From positions 1-17,233 of the forward strand of contig JAEWWD010000297.1 of assembly GCA_023396535.1 (NCBI GenBank): a stretch of DNA of 17,233 bases, written 5' to 3'. The notes under the pieces are model-generated. The model worked only from the letters and a program-made list of their open reading frames with translations. It had not been told where the DNA came from and did not search any database. Shown one piece after another: positions 1 to 5,157 of this stretch. The stretch's first letter is position 1. Every line of letters begins with the position of its first letter. The position numbers and the translations under genes were made by a program. This DNA is from Bacillota bacterium. Its GTDB lineage: Bacteria > Bacillota > Clostridia > Christensenellales > CAG-138.

Positions 1-47
1 GTAAAATCCAGGAACACAAAAATCATGCCGATAAACAGCTTTTGCAT
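1..47 (-). CDS. Partial membrane-protein gene, N-terminus only
   Basis: Reading leftward from the ATG at 47, the first 15 codons give MQKLFIGMIFVFLDF before the window ends. The segment is almost wholly hydrophobic, as expected for a first transmembrane helix or signal anchor. A good ribosome-binding site, GAGGAG on the minus strand at 57-62, lies 9 bases upstream, and this is why the ATG at 47 is chosen over an ATG at 53 whose frame stops after nine codons. The gene follows the lipoprotein gene on the same strand, separated by a terminator-like structure at 91-125, so it may be a new transcription unit or be reached by read-through. The function cannot be read from so short a piece. Confidence 0.55.
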   Translation of the reverse strand, partial: MQKLFIGMIFVFLDF

Positions 48-90
48 TTCATCACACTCCTCGTTCCCAAATAATTAGCGTACTTTCTCG

Positions 91-125
91 AAAAACCGGG
101 GCAGCCCCCCGGAATACCCCGGGGG
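91..125 (-). terminator. Rho-independent terminator with a competing upstream hairpin
   Basis: On the minus strand the stem CCGGGG-GGCTG-CCCCGG (plus 96-101 with 107-112) is followed directly by TTTTT (95-91). This is a textbook intrinsic terminator for the operon ending at 164. The same CCGGGG strand can instead pair with sequence transcribed just before it: a 7-bp stem between 106-112 and 119-125 with a 6-base loop. The two stems cannot coexist. A third small stem lies at 129-133/142-146 (GCCGT/ACGGC). The structure sits 44 bases before the next minus-strand ATG, so it could act as a simple terminator or as an attenuator for that gene. Confidence 0.75.
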
Positions 126-163
126 ACCGCCGTGAATCATGACGGCAGACTGTTCAGGAAAAG

Positions 164-571
164 CTATTTGATGTAAAAGCCTACAATGTTCATATTAGCG
201 TCAAATGACAGCGTATATACGTGCGTCTTGTTCGCATATTCCGCCTGCAGCACGACAACGGCGTATTCCTCTCCCGTCGATTTGTCCTTTTGCCCCGCCA
301 CGGTATATTTGCCGAAGGAAGAGAAATCCCCCGCGTCCGCAAGCACTTGTTCCGCCGCGGATGCGAGCACCTCGGCGGAAAGCGCCTCACGCAGGTCTTC
401 GCGCGTTTTTGCAGTGATTTCCTCATATTTGCCCTCGTTCATCAGCGCGACCACTTCCTGCGCGGCGGATACGATGGCGTCTTCGTCAAATTTGTCGCTG
501 AGCTTTTGCGCGCATCCAACAAAAAGAGCGGCGATCAGCAGCAGCGAAAGTACAATGGTCAGACGTTTCAT
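164..571 (-). CDS. DUF3887-type secreted lipoprotein
   Basis: The product is a 135-residue predicted lipoprotein. The N-terminus has Lys-Arg, a hydrophobic stretch (residues 4-19) and the lipobox FVGC with the lipidated cysteine at residue 20, so the mature protein should be anchored to the outer face of the membrane. The rest is a small alpha plus beta domain: helical segments with VVALMNEGKYEEI (about 41-53), then beta strands (YTVAGQ, YAVVVLQAEY, HVYTLSFDANMNIVGFYIK). The pattern resembles DUF3887, a family of unknown role whose fold recurs in secreted proteins. Its ATG overlaps the stop of the upstream protease gene by 4 bp, so the two are translationally coupled. Being a substrate or partner of that protease is a guess. 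Family assignment is from memory of the pattern. Confidence 0.8.
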   Translation of the reverse strand: MKRLTIVLSLLLIAALFVGCAQKLSDKFDEDAIVSAAQEVVALMNEGKYEEITAKTREDLREALSAEVLASAAEQVLADAGDFSSFGKYTVAGQKDKSTGEEYAVVVLQAEYANKTHVYTLSFDANMNIVGFYIK

Positions 572-1410
572 TTGGGTTCCCCCTCCTCCATGATTTGATC
601 AAGTTCTATGCTTTCCTCCGCCGGTTCAGGCGGTAAGCTTTCCGGCTGCGGGAAAAGCCGTTTTGCCCACAGGCCCCAGGCGAGCAGCGCCAGCGCGAAT
701 ACGCCGACCATGGCCTCCAGGCCCAGCGCATCCATTTTAACATAAGCCGGAACGATCACCACCGACGCGTCCACAACGGCATGCAGCAGTATGGCAATGA
801 GAAGATACCGCCAGGGCTTGTTCTTCACGAAACCCGTGAACACGAGTATGGACAGGCCCAGGTGCGTGCATACGGCCAGTATGCGTTCCACACCTCCAAG
901 GGAGGACATGAGCGGCGTTAAAGCGGAAAGCTGTTTGGCTATCGTTTCCGCCTGCACAGGTCCCACGAGTGAATCGAGCGTGCCTTTGTTCAGGGCGGCA
1001 ATCATGATGAGTGAGTTCAAAAGAGGCAGGCCGGCGAGCAATATCGCCTCAATTCCGCCATGCCCGAACCCGAACGCCACGGCGTCGACATACCGGCGAT
1101 TGCGCCTGAGCAGCAGGCCGCACGCCAGAAACCGTGCGAATTCCTCAAACAACCCCGCCGTGATACCCAGGAACAAGCCATAGGGTACAGGATTCATAGT
1201 CAAAGTCTGGAACCAGAACGTTTGCCCAATCAATTGCAGTAGCGGAAAGCGCAGCACGATCTGCGAGATAAAGAACGCCAGTACGCCAAACAGGAATGCG
1301 CGGCCGATGCGCAGCTTTTTAGCCTGCATCGCGATAAACGGTACGACCGGCAAAGCGATGCAGATGACGAGACTGATACTAAGCCCCAGCATAACGCCGA
1401 AAGAAACCAT
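568..1410 (-). CDS. yhfC: YhfC-family (CAAX-protease-like) intramembrane protease
   Basis: The 280-residue product is highly hydrophobic, with about seven to eight membrane segments. It carries the signature of the YhfC/DUF2324 branch of glutamic intramembrane proteases: FEEFAR with Glu89, Glu90 and Arg93, then FGFGHGGIEA with His117 and Glu121, and a late HAVVDA with His210 and Asp214. In CAAX-protease and PrsW relatives these residues form the catalytic site inside the membrane. The C-terminus is a charged cytoplasmic tail rich in Glu. The start at 1410 follows a long purine-rich site (AGGAGGAGGGGGAG), 27 bases after the amidase stop, and the 3' end overlaps the lipoprotein gene. The substrate is unknown. 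Some family members may be stress or envelope regulators rather than proven proteases, so activity is inferred. Confidence 0.85.
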   Translation of the reverse strand: MVSFGVMLGLSISLVICIALPVVPFIAMQAKKLRIGRAFLFGVLAFFISQIVLRFPLLQLIGQTFWFQTLTMNPVPYGLFLGITAGLFEEFARFLACGLLLRRNRRYVDAVAFGFGHGGIEAILLAGLPLLNSLIMIAALNKGTLDSLVGPVQAETIAKQLSALTPLMSSLGGVERILAVCTHLGLSILVFTGFVKNKPWRYLLIAILLHAVVDASVVIVPAYVKMDALGLEAMVGVFALALLAWGLWAKRLFPQPESLPPEPAEESIELDQIMEEGEPK

Positions 1411-1436
1411 ACTCCCCCTCCTCCTTTTGGGACGAT

Positions 1437-2390
1437 TTAGCCACCCTTATCTTCAAAATAGCGTAGGATACCGTTGTATATTCCTTTTGCCATTTTCTTC
1501 TGAAAATCGGCATCCGTCAGCTTGTAATCCTCTTCCTTGTTGGTCATATGCCCCATCTCGATGTTGATGACAGGACGCTCGCACCAGTTGAACCCTGTCT
1601 GGTCACTGCGGTAAGTCAGGCCCTTCCTGACGCTGATCCCGGTCGCCTTGCCATATTCCGCCAACACCAGCTTCGCGGCGGCGACGCAGTCGTCCTTGTA
1701 CGGATTTTCGGTGGGCACCAGCATAAAAGCGCCCGCAACGCTCGGATCGTCCGAACCGTTGCAATGGATGCGGATACCAAGGTCCACTTTCTTTTTATTG
1801 AACAGTTCGGCACGCTCCGCGTTGCTGATATCCACGTCCGCCGTGGTGCGGGTCATTACAACCGTCGCGCCCGCGTCCTTGAGCAGATCACGCAGCAGCA
1901 GGCCGACCTTGAGGTTTACCTCATGCTCCCGTACTCCCGTAAAGCGACCGTAGGTACCTGAGGAAACCTTCGCTTTCATTTCCGACGAACCGGGTGCTAC
2001 CGGCTCCGGATCGCTGTTGCTGTGCGCCTGATGTCCAGGATCCACACCGACAATGACGCCGGCAAGAGGCTTCTCCTGCGGTTTTTCCGTCGGGGAGGGC
2101 TTCGGGGACGACGCTGGGGCAGGGGTAATCGTCGGCGCAGGCTTTGGGGTGGGGGACGGCGAAGCCTGCGCGCCGGGCGACAGGGAAGGTTCCGGGGAAC
2201 CCGCGGGACCGGCGGAGGTTACGACGCCTTCCGGCGTATCCTGCGCCGGATAGGGCGAAGCCGTGCCCGGTACGGCGATATCCAGGTGTTGCTGCTCTGC
2301 GCCGCTATCCGGCGACAATAGGAGTATACCCGCTGCCGCAACCAGCGCGGTTAAAATGAGGAGCAGGATTTTCAGAATCGACAGTTTCAT
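1437..2390 (-). CDS. N-acetylmuramoyl-L-alanine amidase (Amidase_3), membrane-anchored
   Basis: This enzyme would cleave the bond between N-acetylmuramic acid and the stem peptide in peptidoglycan. The 317-residue protein has an N-terminal signal or anchor helix (about 4-25) and a long Pro/Ser/Thr/Ala-rich linker (about 40-108) that probably spans the wall. The catalytic Amidase_3 domain covers about 110-314. Visible site residues are His120 (VDPGH), Glu155 (REHEVNL) and His209 (RIHCN) as zinc ligands, and Glu278 (INIEMGHMTN) as the catalytic acid/base. The ATG lies 4 bases after the ZIP gene's stop and has no clear ribosome-binding site, so translation probably depends on coupling. Relatives include CwlV, CwlC and the AmiC catalytic domain. 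No SPOR or LysM binding domain is seen, so targeting would rest on the anchor. Confidence 0.9.
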   Translation of the reverse strand: MKLSILKILLLILTALVAAAGILLLSPDSGAEQQHLDIAVPGTASPYPAQDTPEGVVTSAGPAGSPEPSLSPGAQASPSPTPKPAPTITPAPASSPKPSPTEKPQEKPLAGVIVGVDPGHQAHSNSDPEPVAPGSSEMKAKVSSGTYGRFTGVREHEVNLKVGLLLRDLLKDAGATVVMTRTTADVDISNAERAELFNKKKVDLGIRIHCNGSDDPSVAGAFMLVPTENPYKDDCVAAAKLVLAEYGKATGISVRKGLTYRSDQTGFNWCERPVINIEMGHMTNKEEDYKLTDADFQKKMAKGIYNGILRYFEDKGG

Positions 2391-2394
2391 AGTA

Positions 2395-3165
2395 TTAAAT
2401 AACGTGCGTCAACGGCATCAGACATATTCCCGCGAAGGTAGCCGTCAGTGCAAGGCGCGTGTAGCCATATTGCCTTGAAGAAGGGATGAGCTCTTCAATC
2501 GCAATATAGAGCATAATCCCTGCCACCATGCCGAACACAATTCCCAGCATAAGCTCGTTCAGGAAGGGCCGAAGCAGCAAAAACGCCAGCAGAGCGCCGA
2601 TCGGTTCGGATATGCCGGACAGGAACGTATAAAAAAGGGCGCGTTTGCGGTTACCTGTTGCAAAATAAATGGGCATGGCCACCGTAATGCCCTCCGGTAT
2701 GTTATGCATCGCGATAGCGACGGCGATGGACAGGCCTAGTTTTACATCGCTGATGCCCGCCATGAACGTCGCAATACCCTCGGGGAAGTTGTGCACACCG
2801 ATTGCCAGCATGGACATCATGCCCAGTCTGTAAATATTGCCGTGCGACGCTTCGCCGTCGCAGCTATGCTCATGCGGTACCAGCCGGTCGAGTCCCGTCG
2901 CGATCAATACGCCCAGTATGAGCGTGGCCACGGAAAGCACCACGCCCATCTGTTTTCCGGCCCACTCCGATAACGCGCTTGTGGCATTGGGCAGCATATC
3001 CGTAAACGAAACACCAACCATCACGCCCGCCGCAAACCCAAGCGAAACCGTAACGATCTTTTCGCTTTTGCTCTTGATAAATATCACGATCAGCGCCCCA
3101 AGCATGGTCGCCATGCCCGCGCCAAATGAAAGCAGCAGCGCCTGTAAGGAATCCTGTACCTGCAT
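2395..3165 (-). CDS. zupT: ZIP-family divalent metal transporter
   Basis: The 256-residue inner-membrane protein matches the size of E. coli ZupT (257) and has about eight membrane helices. It imports Zn2+ and possibly Fe2+, Mn2+ or Co2+. The two hallmark metal-site helices are clear: HNFPEG (His125, Asn126, Glu129) and HNIPEG (His154, Asn155, Glu158). A short cytoplasmic loop with His98, His100 and His108 lies before them, as is usual in this family. I place the start at the ATG at 3165, not the ATG at 3177, because a GGAGG site sits 5 bases upstream of the former while the latter has no usable spacing. It is first in the minus-strand operon. The dyad in its promoter may be a metal-responsive operator. 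The symbol is by family resemblance; substrate is not proven. Confidence 0.88.
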   Translation of the reverse strand: MQVQDSLQALLLSFGAGMATMLGALIVIFIKSKSEKIVTVSLGFAAGVMVGVSFTDMLPNATSALSEWAGKQMGVVLSVATLILGVLIATGLDRLVPHEHSCDGEASHGNIYRLGMMSMLAIGVHNFPEGIATFMAGISDVKLGLSIAVAIAMHNIPEGITVAMPIYFATGNRKRALFYTFLSGISEPIGALLAFLLLRPFLNELMLGIVFGMVAGIMLYIAIEELIPSSRQYGYTRLALTATFAGICLMPLTHVI

Positions 3166-3190
3166 CCGCACCTCCATCCTTCATATTAAC

Positions 3191-3219
3191 GGTATATTCC
3201 TGCGGACAAATATCCGCAA
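3191..3219 (-). promoter_or_regulatory. Candidate promoter and dyad operator for the ZIP-amidase-YhfC operon
   Basis: On the minus strand a -35-like TTGCGG (3219-3214) and a -10-like TATACC (3196-3191) are separated by 17 bp. An 18-bp dyad, TGCGGA-N6-TCCGCA (3201-3218), covers the -35 box and spacer, where a repressor would block polymerase. The leader to the ATG at 3165 would be about 20 bases. The regulator is unknown. An alternative, more upstream TATACA-type -10 lies near 3251-3263. Confidence 0.4.
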
Positions 3220-3311
3220 AGCCCCCGCTCATTTTTCTAACAGGGATAGTGTATAATGTATAATCTGGCAATGCAAGCTTTCGATCCGGAGTGCGTCCGC
3301 CAAAAATAGCG

Positions 3312-3340
3312 AAAAAGCCGCCCTGTAAGGGTCGGCTTTT
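3312..3340 (-). terminator. Rho-independent terminator of the aminotransferase gene
   Basis: An 8-bp perfect stem (AAAAGCCG at 3313-3320 with CGGCTTTT at 3333-3340) extends inward by CCCT/AGGG past one bulged base. On the minus strand it is followed by TTTTTC, and it lies 19 bases after the aminotransferase stop codon. Confidence 0.85.
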
Positions 3341-3358
3341 GAAAAATTCACACTATAT

Positions 3359-4636
3359 TCACGCGTTTTGCAGTAGCTTTTCGAGCGTGGCGACCTTCAG
3401 GCAGATACAGAACACCTCTATGGCCTGCTCCAGTTCCTTCACGGGAGGCAGCGTGGGCGCGATGCGGACGTTGGTATCCTTCGGGTCCTTGCCGTACGGG
3501 TGCGTGGCGCCCGCGGAGGTCATGACGACTCCCGCCTCCTTGCAAAGAGCGAGCGTGCGCTTCGCACAGCCGGGCAGTGTATCGAGGCTTATGAAATAGC
3601 CGCCCTTCGGCCTGTTCCAGCTCGCTATGCCAAGCGGCGCGATCTCGCTGTCCAGCGCGCGCAGCACCGCCTCAAAGCGGGGCTTCAATATGGCGGCGTG
3701 CTTCCGCATGAGCGCAAGCACGGTTTCCTTATCCTTTAAGAAGCGCACATGTCTGAGCTGGTTGACCTTGTCGTAGCCGATGGTCTGGAACGCGCAGAGC
3801 TTTTTGAAATACTCGATGTTTGCCTTGCTTGAAGCCATGCACGCCACGCCCGCGCCGGGCAGCGTGATTTTGGAGGTAGAGGCGAATTCGTATACCATAT
3901 CCGGGTTGCCCGCCTGCTCGCACAGGGAGAGTATCTCCGCAAAGGGTACGAAGGGGCCGTCGAACTCGTGTACGCAATAGGCGTTATCCCACATCAGCAC
4001 GAAATCGGGCGCGGCGGGGCGCATGGCCGCGATGCGCCTGATAACGGCGTCGGAATAAATGATTCCCTCCGGGTTGCTGTATTTGGGCACGCACCACATG
4101 CCTTTGACGGCAGGGTCCTGTATGGCGGCCTCCACGGCGTCCATATCCGGGCCATCGGCCGTCATGGGTATGGAGATGAGTTCCATGCCGAAGCTTTGGG
4201 TTACGGCAAAATGCCTGTCGTACCCCGGCACAGGACAAAGGAATTTCACCGTATCCAGCTTGCCCCAGGGCTTATCGCTGTGCAGCAGACCGTGCGTATA
4301 CGCTTTGGCGATGGTATCGTACATCATCTGCAGGCTGGCGTTGCCGCCCACGAACACCTGCTCCTCGCGTACGCCCAACAGCTCCGCAAACAGGCGTTTA
4401 CAGGAGGGGAGACCGTCCAGCACGCCGTAATTGCGCACATCCATGCCGTCCGCGACGCAATCCTCAGGCGTTTTCAGTATGGTCATCATGGGAAGCGACA
4501 GATCCAACTGTTCGCGCCCCGGCTTGCCGCGGGACATATCCAGCTTGAGCCCCTTTGCCTTGCAGGCTTCAAACGCCGCAAGCTCCGCTTCAAGGCGCGC
4601 CTGCAGCTCCTTCTTGGGTAAAGAGTCGTAACGCAT
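3359..4636 (-). CDS. PLP-dependent aminotransferase, aspartate aminotransferase type Ic
   Basis: The 425-residue cytoplasmic enzyme should transfer amino groups between aspartate (or a similar amino acid) and 2-oxoglutarate. Fold-type I landmarks are visible: Asn188 in YSNPEG, Asp217 and Tyr220 in WDNAY (pyridine nitrogen and phenol contacts), the Schiff-base Lys256 in STSKITLPGAG, and the substrate-carboxylate Arg391 in NVRIAPTLPP. The N-terminal DMSRGKPGREQLDLS is characteristic of the long PF12897 (MocR-like/AspAT Ic) group known from actinobacteria and clostridia. The start is placed at 4636 because GGAG lies 6 bases before that ATG; the in-frame ATG at 4654 lies upstream of this site. 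The gene is monocistronic, between its own promoter at 4772-4801 and its terminator. Exact substrate is not determined by sequence. Confidence 0.88.
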   Translation of the reverse strand: MRYDSLPKKELQARLEAELAAFEACKAKGLKLDMSRGKPGREQLDLSLPMMTILKTPEDCVADGMDVRNYGVLDGLPSCKRLFAELLGVREEQVFVGGNASLQMMYDTIAKAYTHGLLHSDKPWGKLDTVKFLCPVPGYDRHFAVTQSFGMELISIPMTADGPDMDAVEAAIQDPAVKGMWCVPKYSNPEGIIYSDAVIRRIAAMRPAAPDFVLMWDNAYCVHEFDGPFVPFAEILSLCEQAGNPDMVYEFASTSKITLPGAGVACMASSKANIEYFKKLCAFQTIGYDKVNQLRHVRFLKDKETVLALMRKHAAILKPRFEAVLRALDSEIAPLGIASWNRPKGGYFISLDTLPGCAKRTLALCKEAGVVMTSAGATHPYGKDPKDTNVRIAPTLPPVKELEQAIEVFCICLKVATLEKLLQNA

Positions 4637-4669
4637 AAAATTCTCCTGCCTCATGTATTTCGCCTAAAG

Positions 4670-4749
4670 CGGGATACCCGCGGCGTTGCGGTTGATATTC
4701 CCGTGGCGGCGCTTTTTCGGTGAATAGCGCCCGCCGGACTTCCATGTCC
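4670..4749 (-). other. Structured 5' leader of the aminotransferase mRNA
   Basis: About 130 bases separate the predicted transcription start from the ATG. In that RNA I see three stems in order: GGAC/GTCC (4746-4749 with 4736-4739), a strong 9-bp stem with one bulge (4725-4734 with 4705-4713, apical loop containing an A-rich stretch), and CGGGA/TCCCG (4699-4703 with 4670-4674). None is followed by a T-run, so it does not look like a terminator. I do not recognise a known riboswitch or T-box in it. It may only be a stable leader. Confidence 0.4.
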
Positions 4750-4771
4750 ATCAAAACTCGGGATTTGAACC

Positions 4772-4801
4772 AGTATATCATGTTGTTTTCAAAATTGCCA
4801 T
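4772..4801 (-). promoter_or_regulatory. Extended -10 promoter of the aminotransferase gene
   Basis: Minus strand: -10 box TATACT (4777-4772) preceded by TGA (TG extension at 4780-4779), with a weak -35 ATGGCA (4801-4796) 18 bp upstream. It points away from the guanine deaminase promoter; the two starts are about 180 bp apart. Confidence 0.6.
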
Positions 4802-4810
4802 TGCAGTTTG

Positions 4811-4909
4811 TTTATGGCCTTCATGCATAATTTTATGGCCAATCCTCCATATACGCACAAATATCGGGTATATGATCCTTGAAAAGTGAAGAAATCCTAT
4901 ATCACTCTT
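4811..4909. repeat. Short direct and inverted repeats between the divergent promoters
   Basis: The direct repeat TTTATGGCC occurs at 4811-4819 and 4832-4840, exactly 21 bp apart (two helical turns). A 7-bp inverted repeat CATATAC/GTATATG spans 4848-4854 and 4868-4874. A second dyad, AAAAGTGA/TCACTCTT (7 of 8 pairs), spans 4882-4889 and 4902-4909 and overlaps the -35 box of the guanine deaminase promoter. These could be regulator sites, but short repeats in AT-rich spacer can arise by chance. Confidence 0.35.
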
Positions 4910-4937
4910 GCAAAGTGCCTGCATAAAATGGTATAGT
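4908..4937 (+). promoter_or_regulatory. Promoter of the guanine deaminase leader
   Basis: The -35 box TTGCAA (4908-4913) and the -10 box TATAGT (4932-4937) are 18 bp apart, and TGG directly precedes the -10 (extended -10). Transcription would begin near 4944, giving a leader of roughly 215 bases that contains the riboswitch. Confidence 0.75.
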
Positions 4938-4944
4938 AGTGTCG

Positions 4945-4986
4945 CAGGCGGAGAAATCCGTCTGTCCGGCGGCGCAAAAAGCCGCC
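4945..4986 (+). other. Two hairpins preceding the riboswitch aptamer
   Basis: Stem one pairs 4945-4952 with 4957-4964 (8 bp including one G-U) closed by a GAAA tetraloop. Stem two pairs GGCGGC at 4968-4973 with GCCGCC at 4981-4986 around a loop GCAAAAA. They lie right at the predicted RNA 5' end and end 1-3 bases before aptamer helix P1. A protective or folding-insulating 5' role is plausible. They do not match a second aptamer that I know. Confidence 0.6.
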
Positions 4987-4987
4987 T

Positions 4988-5063
4988 ATGGCTCTCATAT
5001 AGGTCCGCTTATTTGGCGCGGACGTTTCTACGGGGCGGCCGCAATCGCCTCGCTATGGGGGTC
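4988..5063 (+). promoter_or_regulatory. Guanine-class purine riboswitch aptamer
   Basis: The segment aligns position by position with the B. subtilis xpt guanine aptamer. P1 pairs 4990-4998 with 5055-5063. P2 pairs 5003-5008 with 5018-5023, with loop UAUUUGG at 5010-5016. J2/3 is GUUUCUAC (5024-5031). P3 pairs 5032-5037 with 5046-5051, with loop core CCGCAA (5039-5044). The loop-loop contact GG (5015-5016) with CC (5039-5040) is kept. Core ligand bases correspond: U22 = 5000, U47 = 5025, U51 = 5029, A52 = 5030, and the specificity base C74 = C5053 (C selects guanine, U would select adenine). The 54-72 pair is swapped from C-G to G-C, a compensatory change. The A73 position is G. The downstream gene is guanine deaminase. 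Confidence 0.88.
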
Positions 5064-5112
5064 CATCCGTTCACACGACACAGTGCGAACGGGCGGACGC
5101 TCATTTTATTTT
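5061..5112 (+). terminator. Riboswitch expression platform: terminator-like hairpin
   Basis: Stem GTCC/GGAC (5061-5064 with 5095-5098), a 2x2 internal loop, CCGTTC/GAACGG (5067-5072 with 5087-5092), one mismatch and CAC/GTG form a long hairpin with loop GACACA. An interrupted T tract (ATTTTATTTT, 5103-5112) starts 4 bases past the stem. Its 5' base (5061-5064) overlaps the 3' strand of aptamer P1, which ends at 5063 and can extend to 5066, so bound and terminated folds compete. The gap before the Ts makes it a less than ideal terminator. Confidence 0.55.
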
Positions 5113-5132
5113 GCGCAAAGTCTGCGCAAAAT
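5108..5132 (+). other. Perfect 10-bp hairpin before the guanine deaminase ribosome-binding site
   Basis: ATTTTGCGCA at 5108-5117 pairs with TGCGCAAAAT at 5123-5132 around a 5-base loop. It uses the T tract of the preceding terminator as its 5' strand and ends 9 bases before GGGAGG (5141-5146). It has no T-run of its own after it. Confidence 0.6.
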
Positions 5133-5157
5133 TGAGGTAAGGGAGGATATCTAAACG

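Noticed and set aside
3252..3264. Two overlapping TATAAT boxes on the plus strand
   Set aside because: There is no good -35 box and no plus-strand gene follows; transcription would run into the 3' end of the convergent aminotransferase gene. They may simply reflect AT-rich promoter spacer for the minus strand.
4637..4771. T-box or other known riboswitch in the aminotransferase leader
   Set aside because: No T-box sequence, no specifier stem and no terminator/antiterminator pair could be found; left as an unidentified structured leader.
4590..4781. A 63-codon minus-strand frame across the aminotransferase leader
   Set aside because: It starts inside the promoter's -10 region and overlaps the aminotransferase N-terminus in another frame, with no ribosome-binding site.
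4944..5063. Tandem guanine-PRPP (ykkC-type) riboswitch or 2'-deoxyguanosine class
   Set aside because: The upstream hairpins lack the conserved ykkC sequences as I know them, and the U51 equivalent at 5029, which is changed in the deoxyguanosine class I, is intact.
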